This document shows positions 17,805-27,762 of a DNA stretch of 64,000 nt, one piece after another (positions within the stretch are counted from its first letter, which is position 1; every line of letters begins with the position of its first letter). The notes below the pieces were generated by a model that saw only the letters and a program-made list of their open reading frames with translations, ran no database searches and was not told where the DNA came from. This DNA comes from Pseudoalteromonas sp. SMS1. Its GTDB lineage: Bacteria > Pseudomonadota > Gammaproteobacteria > Enterobacterales > Alteromonadaceae. The stretch lies in assembly GCF_021530565.1 (NCBI RefSeq), contig NZ_JAKGBI010000004.1, forward strand, positions 1 through 64,000, read 5' to 3'. The translations under genes were made by a program, and so were the position numbers.

Positions 17805-18449
17805 TTAGTTTGAGAGCGTGCAATCGTGCAGCTTAACCCAAACGTCGGTATCTTCTGCTGGGGATGCTTGTGTCCACCATTTAGCCTGATAGATAGCTTC
17901 TTTAAAAGTTACCACGCTATCGCGTACATAGGTTTCACCAACTTGCCAACGTGCCGATTGGCACCTTGGTGTTAGCGCACCAAAAAAGCCCGTAATGCTG
18001 TTGAGTTTTAACCCTGAGGCTGTGCCATAATCGACGCCTTCAGCAACCGATACCGCGCCACCCAGTGCGGTGATATGCCAGTTAAACCGGATATTCGCTG
18101 AATCAATGCTACCGTGTACTTCAATATTCGACACCAAAGTAGCATCATAAGGCCAGAGCCCAAACTCGCGCATTTGCCCTTGAAAACCGCCTATCCAATT
18201 GCTTACCAGTTGAGCATTGTTGATCACATAACCCGCAGAGCTTGGATCTTGGTACACAAATCCAGGGTTCGTTGCTTTTTCTAGCATATTAACTCTGTCA
18301 CTCTCGTCCAAAACATTCCAAGCGCTCATGTACGTAATGACATTTTGTTTAAGTGTATTTATTTCGCTGTCGGTCAGCGGTTGCGCGGCGCTAGTTGCAC
18401 TCGCAAAACTCACACTGGTTAATAAAATTGCAGCTTGAATAGATTTCAT
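17805..18449 (-). CDS. Secreted NTF2-like protein with a C-terminal chitin-binding (CBM5/12) module
   Basis: 214 aa. A signal peptide ends at about residue 22 (SAA). Residues 25-155 look like a SnoaL/NTF2-like domain (ALTE-type helix then WNVLDESDRVNML, and a beta-sheet rich half). Residues 165-212 match the short carbohydrate-binding family 5/12 pattern: W-x-VGETYVRDSVVTF, AIYQAKWWTQASPAED, VWVKL, with a Cys pair (in PRCQSA and LHDC) that may form a disulfide. The combination of a small NTF2-like fold and a chitin-binding module is uncommon. It is divergent from the AraC regulator at 18643, which may control it. Confidence 0.75.
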   Translation of the reverse strand: MKSIQAAILLTSVSFASATSAAQPLTDSEINTLKQNVITYMSAWNVLDESDRVNMLEKATNPGFVYQDPSSAGYVINNAQLVSNWIGGFQGQMREFGLWPYDATLVSNIEVHGSIDSANIRFNWHITALGGAVSVAEGVDYGTASGLKLNSITGFFGALTPRCQSARWQVGETYVRDSVVTFKEAIYQAKWWTQASPAEDTDVWVKLHDCTLSN

Positions 18450-18642
18450 AATGACTCCTAGTCCTTGTTGTTATCGTGCTTCCAGTCTCCTCATTGATTG
18501 GGAAAAAATATTCCATCTTGATAAACATGGATTTTTTTGAATTAATATCTATACCAATCAACTAATTAGCAAGTGTCCATTTAGCTAAATTGACACCATG
18601 ATTAGTCATTTCGAATAAAACGAGCTAAGAGAAACTTTATTT

Positions 18643-19728
18643 ATGTGGATTGAATTACAAAGGGAGTTTTATTTAGTTTGCTGTGTCCTGACACTCTTTT
18701 GCGCTGGCCTGATGTTTAAATATGAACGAAGCTTTGAGGAAAGTGCGCACTACCTCAGCTTGGCAAATCTCGCCATTATGCTAATGCCACTAATTAGCTA
18801 TATACAGTTAAAATTTTACATTAGCGCACCGCTCATATCGCAAATCGCAAACAGCTGCATCTTGCTTTTCTGTGCATTTTCTTACTTGTTTTATTGCAGC
18901 AAGACGCCCCCTAGCATGAAGCGGGTGGCGCTTCATTGCATCCCGTTTGGGTTCTTTATAACCATAAAGATCATCGGGGTTCATACTCAAACCGTATTGC
19001 TGTACATCCTCTATTTTGGGCTGATGTTTAGCTATGTAACTTGCATGTGGCAGTCAACGGCCAGATCCACAACAAACTCCCTACGGTGCAGTACTCTATT
19101 AATATTTACAGTTACTTACTTAATTGCTTTGAATGGTATTGTGGCAATCTCTTATTTAAGCCAATCGAGTTGGACGTATCCTTTGTGGTCACTCCTTAAT
19201 GTCAGCATTTGCGCTTATCTAATGACATTTTCTTTTTATGCCGCTTACCGCCTTAAACAGGTAACAAAGCCCCCTCAGCTTCATATACAAAACACTGTCA
19301 TTAAAAAGTCAGATCCGCAAAATTCTCATTCGAAGGATGTCAATTTCAAACAACGCACCATACAGCTCAGTGATTCTGTGGCACAAGATTGCATAGCAAA
19401 GCTGCATCACTTGCTACAAAAAGAACACCTATTTTTGGATAATCAACTCACACTTGGACAACTGGCAACGAGGCTGGACTTAACCCAACACCAGACATCT
19501 GAACTACTCAATGAACACATGCAGACGAGTTTTTATAACTTACTCAATGAGCACCGCATTCAACATGCTTGTCAGCTGCTGAAACACGCAACAAATAAGA
19601 CAAGCATCACCCAAATCGCTTTAGAAAGTGGGTTCAACAACAAAAGTTCGTTTTACAATGAATTTAAAAAGCAGCTGGGGACCACTCCAAGTCAATGGCG
19701 TATAACGCAGCAAGTAAGTGAGACCTAA
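18643..19728 (+). CDS. Membrane-bound AraC-family regulator
   Basis: 361 aa. About seven hydrophobic segments fill residues 5-215, followed by a linker and a C-terminal AraC DNA-binding domain (about 255-355) with LTLGQLATRLDLTQHQTSELLNE as the first helix-turn-helix and TSITQIALESGFNNKSSFYNEFKKQ as the second. This architecture senses signals at the membrane. It is divergent from the secreted chitin-binding protein (193 bases apart), a likely target. Confidence 0.88.
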   Translation: MWIELQREFYLVCCVLTLFCAGLMFKYERSFEESAHYLSLANLAIMLMPLISYIQLKFYISAPLISQIANSCILLFCAFSYLFYCSKTPPSMKRVALHCIPFGFFITIKIIGVHTQTVLLYILYFGLMFSYVTCMWQSTARSTTNSLRCSTLLIFTVTYLIALNGIVAISYLSQSSWTYPLWSLLNVSICAYLMTFSFYAAYRLKQVTKPPQLHIQNTVIKKSDPQNSHSKDVNFKQRTIQLSDSVAQDCIAKLHHLLQKEHLFLDNQLTLGQLATRLDLTQHQTSELLNEHMQTSFYNLLNEHRIQHACQLLKHATNKTSITQIALESGFNNKSSFYNEFKKQLGTTPSQWRITQQVSET

Positions 19729-19732
19729 ATGC

Positions 19733-20353
19733 TTATTGTTCTTGCGTAATATTTCGAAGTCGAGCTTGAATGAGAAACCGAGATAATGATTCCATTTGTA
19801 CTTCATTAAGTGTGATATGTTGAGAGTTTCCGTTCTCATCATTCATCAACACCTCTACCTCTCGGCCTGTCGTGTTTAACAGCATATGCGTTTTGGCGTC
19901 AGTGACATAGAGGTCTAACGCCTCATCTGATATATGCGCATTTGTACCTACACCGCCTGATTCTAAAAAGTAACCAAACTGCGCATGATCCTCAATATCT
20001 ACGAAACGATATATCACCTTTGCGCATGTCAAAAAGCACTGCTGCGCGGCATCGAACAGCGCTACCCCAGAGTTGTATAAAACACGGCCAGACAAAGTCA
20101 TATCAACTAAGTTTCGATGATTAAGATCTTCGACATTGATAAATACGATTTCCAGATGAGACTTTTCTGCGCAACATACTTCATACAAGCAGTGGTAATG
20201 AAACCCTGCTCCGCCACTCGACGCAATCGCGTTAGGGAAATAACTCGGCCATTGTTGACTAACGTATGACTCTACTAATACAGAGTCCTCCCAACAAATC
20301 GTCGCATCTAACCTGTCTAAATCGGATTGTTTATCAATTGAGGAGTAATTCAT
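19733..20353 (-). CDS. Hypothetical protein
   Basis: 206 aa, soluble, acidic, without signal peptide or membrane segment. I do not recognise a family. Features seen: a mostly beta-rich pattern, cysteines clustered in YHCLYEVCCAEKS (about residues 53-65), and a C-terminal helical segment. The stop lies five bases beyond the stop of the convergent AraC gene, so both genes are packed back to back, which supports it being real. Confidence 0.6.
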   Translation of the reverse strand: MNYSSIDKQSDLDRLDATICWEDSVLVESYVSQQWPSYFPNAIASSGGAGFHYHCLYEVCCAEKSHLEIVFINVEDLNHRNLVDMTLSGRVLYNSGVALFDAAQQCFLTCAKVIYRFVDIEDHAQFGYFLESGGVGTNAHISDEALDLYVTDAKTHMLLNTTGREVEVLMNDENGNSQHITLNEVQMESLSRFLIQARLRNITQEQ

Positions 20354-20416
20354 ATCGCTTTTAGTAAGTCGTTAATTATGCACGATGTAAGTGTAACACC
20401 GAAAACCATAAATACT

Positions 20417-21094
20417 TCAAACCTCTCGTAAAAACATACGCTTAAATGCCTTTAGACCCGATTCTGAAAAGCGCACGGAACGTGCATCTAAATCTCTTTC
20501 GGCCCAGCCTTTATCAAAAATATACTCTAATACCCACTGCCCAAGGCTACCAGCTAGGTGATTGCGACGCTCACTCCAATCCAAACAAGACTTACAAACA
20601 GGCCGCCTTTTCGTTTGTAAGTGCTCGATATCGACTCCTAATTCAATAAAGTAAATACGACCTTTTTCCGTAAGCTGCGTTTGCTCACCCGCATCAATTA
20701 AAATACCTCGTGCGACTAACGCATCATACAGCTTTACTCCCAGCGCTCCTGCCAAATGGTCATAACATACTCTGGCATATTGTAGCCGCGTGTCATTTGG
20801 GCCTGTCTTCACGGTCGTTTGTGCCGTTGTGGTGATCACCAAAAGTTGTTCCAATAGTTCAGCAATAGCGAGCCCTTTCAGCTGAAAGTACTTGTGCCTC
20901 CCCTGCTTTCTCACTTGTAATAAGGCACCCGCAACAAGTTTAGAGAGGTGACTACTCGCCGTTTGAGGCGTCACGTCAGCTTCGATCGCAAGCTCGGTGG
21001 CAGTCAGCGCTTTGCCGCCCATCAAAGCAGTCAATATTTTTGCGCGGGTTGGATCTGCAATGAGCCCTGCCACGATTGAGATATTCGGTTCCAT
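20417..21094 (-). CDS. ArsR-family winged-helix regulator
   Basis: 225 aa. The N-terminal winged helix is clear (IADPTRAKILTALMGG, then TATELAIEADVTPQTASSHLSKL, and the wing KQGRHKYFQLKG). A longer C-terminal part contains two cysteine/histidine positions (PVCKSCLDW) that could bind metal. ATG 21094 begins MEPNISIVAGL; the frame is open 58 residues further upstream, but that part has no family resemblance and crosses the divergent promoter. Divergent from the two-gene unit at 21180, which it probably represses. Confidence 0.88.
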   Translation of the reverse strand: MEPNISIVAGLIADPTRAKILTALMGGKALTATELAIEADVTPQTASSHLSKLVAGALLQVRKQGRHKYFQLKGLAIAELLEQLLVITTTAQTTVKTGPNDTRLQYARVCYDHLAGALGVKLYDALVARGILIDAGEQTQLTEKGRIYFIELGVDIEHLQTKRRPVCKSCLDWSERRNHLAGSLGQWVLEYIFDKGWAERDLDARSVRFSESGLKAFKRMFLREV

Positions 21095-21179
21095 ATATTT
21101 ACCATTAGTTCGATGACCATCGAAGCATGCTTTTTTTGGCTTGGTAGACTGCCTCAAAATAATAAAGGAGGCAATCCCT

Positions 21180-21518
21180 ATGTCCATTACATGTTTTATT
21201 GAATACGAAATTAATCCATTTAAGCACGCAGAATTTGAACTATATGCAAAAAATTGGGGAAAGATCATTCCGCAATGTGGTGGTAGGCTGATGGGTTATT
21301 TCATACCGCATGAAGGAGATAACAAACGTGCTTTCGGGCTAATTACTTTTGCTAGCCTAGCCGATTACGAAAGTTATAGAGCAAGGCTAAAAAGCGATAA
21401 CGATGCCATAGAAAATTTCCGCTATGCACAGCAAGCACAATTTATATTGCATGAAAAACGCTATTTTTTAAAAGGCGTGCCTGAAACCCTCACGTGCGAT
21501 ATGGAGCTTTTAAAGTGA
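21180..21518 (+). CDS. NIPSNAP-family dimeric alpha-beta barrel protein
   Basis: 112 aa. The start [20 protein letters not shown] and the block [20 protein letters not shown] are typical of NIPSNAP proteins, whose enzymatic role is unclear. ATG 21180 has AAAGGAGG 8 bases upstream. It overlaps the next gene by four bases (GTGA), so the two are coupled. Confidence 0.85.
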   Translation: MSITCFIEYEINPFKHAEFELYAKNWGKIIPQCGGRLMGYFIPHEGDNKRAFGLITFASLADYESYRARLKSDNDAIENFRYAQQAQFILHEKRYFLKGVPETLTCDMELLK

Positions 21519-21814
21519 TAGCCGTTATATTTGAAGTCACCCTAAAACCGAATACGGCACCTCGATATTTTGATATTGCTGCTGAGCTCAAAGAAATATT
21601 GGTCAAACAAAGCGGGTTTATCTCAATAGAGCGCTATCAAAACGTCAATCATCCTGAGCAATACCTATCACTGTCATTTTGGCAAGACAAGGAATCCGTG
21701 ATGCGCTGGCGAAATGAAATTACGCACCAAAAAGCGCAACATATCGGGAAAACGGAGCTGTTTACATATTATCGGATCCGCGTCGCAAACGTATTTAGAG
21801 ATTACACGCTGTAA
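21515..21814 (+). CDS. Antibiotic-biosynthesis-monooxygenase-like (ABM) protein
   Basis: 99 aa ferredoxin-like barrel. Residues [30 protein letters not shown] and [19 protein letters not shown] match the ABM domain, as found in heme-degrading or quinone monooxygenases and many of unknown function. I chose GTG 21515, overlapping the stop of the upstream gene, with GGAG 8 bases upstream. With the NIPSNAP-like gene and the divergent ArsR regulator it forms a compact locus often involved in handling reactive small molecules (inference). Confidence 0.8.
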   Translation: MIAVIFEVTLKPNTAPRYFDIAAELKEILVKQSGFISIERYQNVNHPEQYLSLSFWQDKESVMRWRNEITHQKAQHIGKTELFTYYRIRVANVFRDYTL

Positions 21815-21881
21815 TTAGACATTCACTATGGCTGCAATGCAATTAAATGCGCTTTGAATTGCAGCCAAACAGGTCAGAACA

Positions 21882-22514
21882 ATGGAACTACTTGATTATC
21901 TATATGTACACTTTCTTTCTGAAGCACAGCTTATCAAAACGTGTCATATCCCCCTTCATAGGCTTAGAAAATTACAAGCATCTGGCGTCATGCCCAAACC
22001 CAGTTATATTTTGGATGCCGACATCACTTGCAGCTCATTTTTTGGGGAACACAAGCAACGTGAACCTATTCGGTTTTACCCAAAAGCATACACTCAGTGG
22101 CTAGATGCGGTAAAACTCAACACAGCGCAAGGTGATGCGTATCACCACTTTAGCGCACGCATGCAGGAAACCATTCTTGCGCTAGCAAATATCAATATAT
22201 CAGTAGGGTACGAAGACAATGTATCAGCGCTAAACCAGTTTATAACGACGCAGTGGCCCCACTTCTTAGCAGGTACCTATGGGCTTTGCACACGCACGGG
22301 ATTGCCCGAAGATATTGCCAAAAAAGAAATCGCTGTAGCATTGATATCCCCCCTACTCTCCAAGCACAGGCTGAGCGACCAAGAAGAAAAACGCCTAATA
22401 ACGGCGATGAATATACTTGCGTCGAGTAGTCCAAAGTTTGCCCCACATGAAAGACACAAGTCGCAAAATTATCGCTTACATGAAGCCATGAAAGCGCGAC
22501 TTTGCACACCATAA
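21882..22514 (+). CDS. Hypothetical protein, possibly DUF6058
   Basis: 210 aa, soluble. The beginning (LYVHFLSEAQLIKTCHIP, then RLRKLQASGVMPKPSY) suggests a helix-turn-helix-like segment and brings DUF6058 to mind, though I am not sure. The remainder is helical with GTYGLCTRTGLPEDIAKKE in the middle. No catalytic motif is seen. A single gene, ending close to the convergent PepSY gene. Confidence 0.55.
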   Translation: MELLDYLYVHFLSEAQLIKTCHIPLHRLRKLQASGVMPKPSYILDADITCSSFFGEHKQREPIRFYPKAYTQWLDAVKLNTAQGDAYHHFSARMQETILALANINISVGYEDNVSALNQFITTQWPHFLAGTYGLCTRTGLPEDIAKKEIAVALISPLLSKHRLSDQEEKRLITAMNILASSSPKFAPHERHKSQNYRLHEAMKARLCTP

Positions 22515-22551
22515 AAAGTCACAAGGCACCAAGTAACCGCCCAATTCCACT

Positions 22552-23079
22552 CTATTTCTGATTACGTCTTAGTCTTCGCTGATTCTTTTTCTTGGTCCTG
22601 TAGGGCTGAAAAAACATCGCTAAGCCTGTTATGACCATAAAAAGTAGAATAAAAGAGACCGGTAACATTAACCAGAGGTTTGCATTTTTCTCAAAAAAGG
22701 TACCGTCATGCAGGCTTTCAATAAACTCATAATTACGTTTTGCAACCTGAAGTACTTCGCCTGTATGACTATCGATTTGAATTTCGATGCTGTTGTGACT
22801 ACGGATTTTAGTAATCCCTTTTGCTGGCCTCACGTCTAATCGATTAATATCGTCCCAGTCCGATATTTGAGCCGCTTCGACAGATTGTGCCGCTTCTAAA
22901 ATGCGGTCGAAAGTAATGGTAGGCTGAGCGGTTAGTCCTTTAGCTGTGGGAGGCTGGATAAAATCGAACTCCTTTTTTACCAGCAAAAGAATGCCGGTTA
23001 TCAAGATTACCAATAACGGTAAGACGATAACGATACTTGCCCATTTATGAATGTTTCTATTCGTTCTTTTAAAGCTCAT
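22552..23079 (-). CDS. PepSY-associated transmembrane protein
   Basis: 175 aa. TM helices lie at about residues 13-33 (SIVIVLPLLVILITGILLL) and 130-150 (LWLMLPVSFILLFMVITGLA) with a periplasmic PepSY-like domain between. The ending is strongly basic (KKKNQRRLRRNQK). This is the short PepSY_TM form, often next to TonB receptors and iron reductases, but no such gene is adjacent. ATG 23079 follows TAGGTAAC; the longer frame starts 18 codons upstream. Confidence 0.85.
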   Translation of the reverse strand: MSFKRTNRNIHKWASIVIVLPLLVILITGILLLVKKEFDFIQPPTAKGLTAQPTITFDRILEAAQSVEAAQISDWDDINRLDVRPAKGITKIRSHNSIEIQIDSHTGEVLQVAKRNYEFIESLHDGTFFEKNANLWLMLPVSFILLFMVITGLAMFFQPYRTKKKNQRRLRRNQK

Positions 23080-23272
23080 GTTACCTACAACTGATTTTGC
23101 TACCGGTCGCCACATAATCGCGCTATGTCGCAACCCACAATCAAAGCAAATGTATCACGTATTGAATCAGGTCCACCTACTTCCGTTTTACATGACATGT
23201 ATTTATCAAGATTAGACTAAAATCACCAAATGGCGGTGCCAAGCAACACTGGACACCGCCTACATTTGGCAA

Positions 23273-26200
23273 TTATTTAGTCATTAATGGCGCGCCAACG
23301 GTCCATGGACCACCCGCGTCAATTACCGACTGCTGCAGTTGTGGGATCTCACGCTGCTGTAAAGACTTAACACGCTTGCTCACGCTTTCTAGACGCTTGC
23401 TGGCATATTCAAATTGATCTTTATGCTGTTGAGTAGGCCCATAGGTCGACCAAGCGGCAGTCATTGCATAGAACAACCGACTTGAGATGTTCGCTGGCTT
23501 TGTGCCCATACGGTCACGAGATTTCAAGCCATTCAGCTCATAGTTAATCGCATTTATCTCGGCTTGGATATCCGCATAGTTCGACTCTAAAGCCGTGATG
23601 TCACCCGGTGTGCGGTCAATTGCAGTACGTAGTGTCTTCATTGATTTGTTTAGTTCACCAATGACCGCGTTTACAGCACTTGCTCGTCTTTGCGCATTTG
23701 AGATTTTCTTCCCAAACTCAAGTACTTTTTTGGCGGATGCCGCTTGCAATGCACTATCTGTAATCGGTTTCAATTCAAATTCAACAGGCTGTGCAAGTTG
23801 CGAGACGGTACTGCCTACGCGCTTGTATAACGTCGCATTGTAGGTGCCAGGAATAGCCAACAAGCCTGTACCAAATGGACTCCATCCTGAAGATTCAGCA
23901 CCCGTTATCGCTTTACCTGTTGCATAGGTCATGTCCCATGTTACGCGGTGCAACCCTTTGGTTGTCTTGCCTGAAACACGGTTTACAAATTCACCGTTTT
24001 CATCACGGATCTCAAGATAAACCGCAGGTTTTGGTTCTTGGTTTTCCTTTTCGATCTCTTCCCAAGCCGGATACTGTGGATAATTTTTTTCTTTAACCAT
24101 TTCCTTTTCTGCTTTTTGACGCTGCGCTTTTGCAGTCAGTAAGCTTTCTTTTAAGTAATAAGTTAAAGTTGCACCATGCTCGGGGTTTTTAGCCGCATAA
24201 CGATCATCACCATCGGTATTAGTATGATTACCATCTAGACTAAACCACTTAACGGGTCGACTTGGTGCAATGAGCAAAGCCTCTCGCTCCATAGACTTTT
24301 CGGTGAGTTCACGCAGTGGCGCGTAGTCATCTAGAATGTAGATACCACGACCAAAAGTGCCCGCAACTAAATCATTTTCTCTTCGTTGAATTTTGACATC
24401 TCGTGTCGAAATTGTCGGGATGCCACCATTGAGTTCAACCCACTGTTTACCACCATCAACTGTAAAGAAAATCCCGAACTCGGTACCAATAAACATCAAA
24501 TCCTTGTTTACGTGGTCTTGCACAATACGCCATACCAAGTGCTTTTCAGGTAAGTCATCAGCCAGTGACTGCCACGTTTTTCCTAGGTCGGTAGACTTAA
24601 TTAGGTAGGGCTTGAAATCACCATATTTATGGTTATCAAGTGCTACATATACGGTATTCGGGTCGAACAAGTCAGCACGAATATCATTGATATACGCCAT
24701 TGCAGGGATCCCTTCAATGGTATTTAAATCAATTTTTTTCCAGTTTTTGCCGCCATCTTTGGTGACTTGAATAAGACCGTCGTCCGTACCCGCCCAAAGT
24801 ATCTTGTCGTCTACTGGGCTTTCTGTGAAGTTCGCAATCGTATGGTACTCAGACATTGCATAGATGTCCCAACCGGCTTCAACTGACCATGTTCTCCCCA
24901 TGACCGGTATATGCATACGATTTTCGTTTTTGGTTAAATCACTCGAAATCGGCTTCCAGCTATCTCCTCTGTCATCTGAACGCCAAACACGTTGTGATGC
25001 AAAGTATAAGCGCTTAGGATCATGCGTAGACACATTGATAGGTGCATCCCAGTTAAAGCGTTCAGCAGGTTCGCCCGGACGCGGTTGTGGTTTAATGTAT
25101 ACACCTTCTCTGGTTTTAAGGTCGTGACGAGTCAAGTTACCTTGCTGCCACTGAGAGTACATAATGTTCGGGTTACCAGGTTCAACTGCAGGTTGATGAC
25201 CGTCTCCCCCTAGAGTTAAGAACCAATCTTTATTCTTGATCCCTTCTGAACGTCGGGTACGTGATGGACCACCTTGTGTCGAGTTATCTTGCGCACCTGC
25301 ATACACCGTGTAAAAAGGCTCTGCGTCATCAGGCGCAACTTTATAAAATTGCGTTAACGGCAGGTTCGCCATAAAGCGCCAATTGGCCATGCGATCATGA
25401 GACATGTATATGCCGCCATCAGAGCCTATCAATACAAAATCGGGATCCGTAGGGTGAAATGCAAAGGCGTGATCGTCTACATGTTTACGTTTGGTATTGA
25501 TAGGCGTCCAAGTTTTACCCCCATCATCTGACACTTTACTGTAGTTGCTAGCAATATAAACACGGTCAAGTTGATGTTGATCCGCAAAGATTTCTTGGTA
25601 GTAGTGAGGACCCGTACCGCCGCCTACTTCATCAGACATTCTCTGCCAGCTCGCGCCGCGGTTTGCGGAGCGATAAAATCCGCCTTTTCGGTTATCTGTC
25701 TCAATCGTTGCATAAACAATGTCTGGGTTGATAGGCGAGATTGCCATACCAATCTTACCCATATTACCTGTCGGTAATCCTGTTTTGAGCTCTGTCCAAG
25801 TTTCACCACCATCATCCGAGGTATGGATGCCAGCCCCTGGGCCTGTGCCAACATATGTGGCTACCGTTCTTTGACGAGACCAAGTTGCCGCATATAGCTT
25901 GTCAGGATTACGAGGGTCAATGAGTAATGAGGTAACCCCCGTCCACTCATCTTCCGGCTTGAGCACTTGCTTCCAAGTTTCACCGCCATCTGTCGTTTTG
26001 TACAACCCACGCTCACCCCCACTGCTCCACAGAGGCCCTTGTGCAGACACCCACACTGTATTTGAATCTGTTGGATGGACCATAATATCAGAGATACGCT
26101 CTGAGTCTTTCAGGCCCATATTTTTCCAAGTTTTACCACCGTCTACAGACTTGTATACACCATCACCAAAACTGATATGGCGGCCACCGTTATTTTCACC

Positions 26201-26545
26201 TGTACCTACCCAAATGATATTAGAGTTGCTTGGGTCAATCGTCACATCACCGGTGGAGTAAACCGCCTGCTTATCAAAAATAGGGGTCCAAGTAGTCCCC
26301 GCATTGACGGTTTTCCATACGCCACCTGAACCAACTGCAGTGTACCAAGTCGATGGATTTTTTTGGTCTACTTCAATATCGGCAATACGTCCAGACATAT
26401 AGGCTGGGCCAATATTACGAAGCTTCATCGCCTCAAAAGTTTGACTGTTAAAGATTGATTTTTCTTCTTCTGACTCGCTCGCCAGCGCATTTGAAGTCAC
26501 GAGCGCAATAGAGACAGCTAATGCTGTTTTTAGGAGAGTTTTCAT
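23273..26545 (-). CDS. Large secreted BNR/sortilin-like beta-propeller protein
   Basis: 1090 aa. Signal peptide MKTLLKTALAVSIALVTSNALA, then two beta-propeller halves made of BNR/Asp-box repeats: S-x-DGG-x-TW type boxes recur (SVDGGKTWK, TTDGGETWK, SDDGGETWT, SDDGGKTWT, TKDGGKNWK, TVDGGKQWV). A C-terminal all-alpha part (about 960-1060) follows a beta-sandwich-like segment. The family is annotated as glycosyl-hydrolase-like or VPS10/sortilin-like and is common in marine Gammaproteobacteria and Bacteroidetes, with function unresolved. A start nine codons upstream (26572) is also possible, with GGGATGA in front. Confidence 0.85.
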   Translation of the reverse strand: MKTLLKTALAVSIALVTSNALASESEEEKSIFNSQTFEAMKLRNIGPAYMSGRIADIEVDQKNPSTWYTAVGSGGVWKTVNAGTTWTPIFDKQAVYSTGDVTIDPSNSNIIWVGTGENNGGRHISFGDGVYKSVDGGKTWKNMGLKDSERISDIMVHPTDSNTVWVSAQGPLWSSGGERGLYKTTDGGETWKQVLKPEDEWTGVTSLLIDPRNPDKLYAATWSRQRTVATYVGTGPGAGIHTSDDGGETWTELKTGLPTGNMGKIGMAISPINPDIVYATIETDNRKGGFYRSANRGASWQRMSDEVGGGTGPHYYQEIFADQHQLDRVYIASNYSKVSDDGGKTWTPINTKRKHVDDHAFAFHPTDPDFVLIGSDGGIYMSHDRMANWRFMANLPLTQFYKVAPDDAEPFYTVYAGAQDNSTQGGPSRTRRSEGIKNKDWFLTLGGDGHQPAVEPGNPNIMYSQWQQGNLTRHDLKTREGVYIKPQPRPGEPAERFNWDAPINVSTHDPKRLYFASQRVWRSDDRGDSWKPISSDLTKNENRMHIPVMGRTWSVEAGWDIYAMSEYHTIANFTESPVDDKILWAGTDDGLIQVTKDGGKNWKKIDLNTIEGIPAMAYINDIRADLFDPNTVYVALDNHKYGDFKPYLIKSTDLGKTWQSLADDLPEKHLVWRIVQDHVNKDLMFIGTEFGIFFTVDGGKQWVELNGGIPTISTRDVKIQRRENDLVAGTFGRGIYILDDYAPLRELTEKSMEREALLIAPSRPVKWFSLDGNHTNTDGDDRYAAKNPEHGATLTYYLKESLLTAKAQRQKAEKEMVKEKNYPQYPAWEEIEKENQEPKPAVYLEIRDENGEFVNRVSGKTTKGLHRVTWDMTYATGKAITGAESSGWSPFGTGLLAIPGTYNATLYKRVGSTVSQLAQPVEFELKPITDSALQAASAKKVLEFGKKISNAQRRASAVNAVIGELNKSMKTLRTAIDRTPGDITALESNYADIQAEINAINYELNGLKSRDRMGTKPANISSRLFYAMTAAWSTYGPTQQHKDQFEYASKRLESVSKRVKSLQQREIPQLQQSVIDAGGPWTVGAPLMTK

Positions 26546-26833
26546 TTTCACACCAAAGGTTATTATTTTCATTCATCCCAGCGGGAAACATTAACCTAAC
26601 ATATGATACAGGTGTGTAAATAATCGCTCATACTACAAAAAATTGAGTTAAATGTTATGATGTAACAAAATATGTAATATCTAGTTAGGCATCAAACATA
26701 AAGAAAAAGATATAGTATTCATTAACTTACACTAAATTCAACCGTATTTTGTACACAATTAAGGGAAAACAGCAGTAAAATCTGAAAGTTGCTGCTTCCC
26801 CCCGCATGCACTTTGTCTAAAAAGCGTAAAAAA

Positions 26834-27295
26834 TTACACGGTTAATTTAGCCAGATATTCCCCATCTTCTTCATCAAAGCCATACTCCTCAAACCCAAAA
26901 CTGGCATAAAAATCCTTCGCCAATGTATTTTTAGGGCAATAACAAATTTCAATAAACGCCAGCTCTTCGTCGCGCTTAATTTCGTCAATAGCCAACCTCA
27001 TTGCTTGGCGCCCTATTCCCTGAGTTTGAAATTTTTTATCAATCATAAAGCGCCAAATAGACACATGGCACTTACTCTCTGGCACCCACATAAAAAAGCC
27101 CACAGGCTCATTGTCTAGGTAGATCCCACGAGTTTGATAATGTGCATTGTAATGTGATTCAACCAACGACCACATATTGCAAGCCACAAAGTCTTGTTGC
27201 TCCTTACTTACATCTAAGTCGCAAATGGCTTCATAGTTTAGATGAGTCACTGGTCTTAACGACACTAAGCCTTCAAATTCCTTCTTCGCTTCCAT
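26834..27295 (-). CDS. GNAT-family N-acetyltransferase, diamine/spermidine type
   Basis: 153 aa. Acetyl-CoA site: IWRFMIDKKFQTQGIGRQAMRLAI (about residues 80-103), with NTLAKDFYASFGFEEYG near the end. The early LRPVTHLNYEAICDL and YNAHYQTRGIYLDNEPVGFFMW pattern resemble SpeG/PaiA/BltD-like acetyltransferases. It is the last gene of a minus-strand cluster (kptA, vat-like, membrane protein, GNAT). Confidence 0.87.
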   Translation of the reverse strand: MEAKKEFEGLVSLRPVTHLNYEAICDLDVSKEQQDFVACNMWSLVESHYNAHYQTRGIYLDNEPVGFFMWVPESKCHVSIWRFMIDKKFQTQGIGRQAMRLAIDEIKRDEELAFIEICYCPKNTLAKDFYASFGFEEYGFDEEDGEYLAKLTV

Positions 27296-27324
27296 ATAAA
27301 TACCTCACAACAGCGTCCTTCGAC

Positions 27325-27762
27325 TTAATACTTCATACGCGCAAGCATCCGCTTGTATCTCCAAGTAAATGCCAACAGTGCGATTGCGATTAGATTGACA
27401 GTGAAGGAAATTGAGTCAAAGTCTAAACTCACCCCAATCACTGAAAAGGGATTTAACCCCATATTCCATTCACCCACCTTGACTGTCACCACTTGAAACA
27501 AACTAAGCCATAATAGCGGCTTTACGATATATTCAGGCTGCTTTATCCAACGCCACGTCAACAATGCATAAAGCACAACAAAAAAGAACATGTACCCCAA
27601 CTTTACAAGGGCCAATACATCGCTGCCCTTGCTGTTATCCATTGTATAGAGCACGAAAGCCACCGCTGAAAAAAGCAAAGAAGCCAGTAACAAAATGCAA
27701 TTGGCCTTATAACTTTTTGACGGCAAAGCGACTGTTTGTTGAATCACCTTACTGTCAGTCAT
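27325..27762 (-). CDS. Small four-helix membrane protein
   Basis: 145 aa with four hydrophobic helices (about 22-40, 50-68, 77-95 and 115-135) and a short cytoplasmic basic end. No family recognised. Its start overlaps the end of the Vat-like gene by eight bases, so it is translationally coupled. Confidence 0.7.
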   Translation of the reverse strand: MTDSKVIQQTVALPSKSYKANCILLLASLLFSAVAFVLYTMDNSKGSDVLALVKLGYMFFFVVLYALLTWRWIKQPEYIVKPLLWLSLFQVVTVKVGEWNMGLNPFSVIGVSLDFDSISFTVNLIAIALLAFTWRYKRMLARMKY

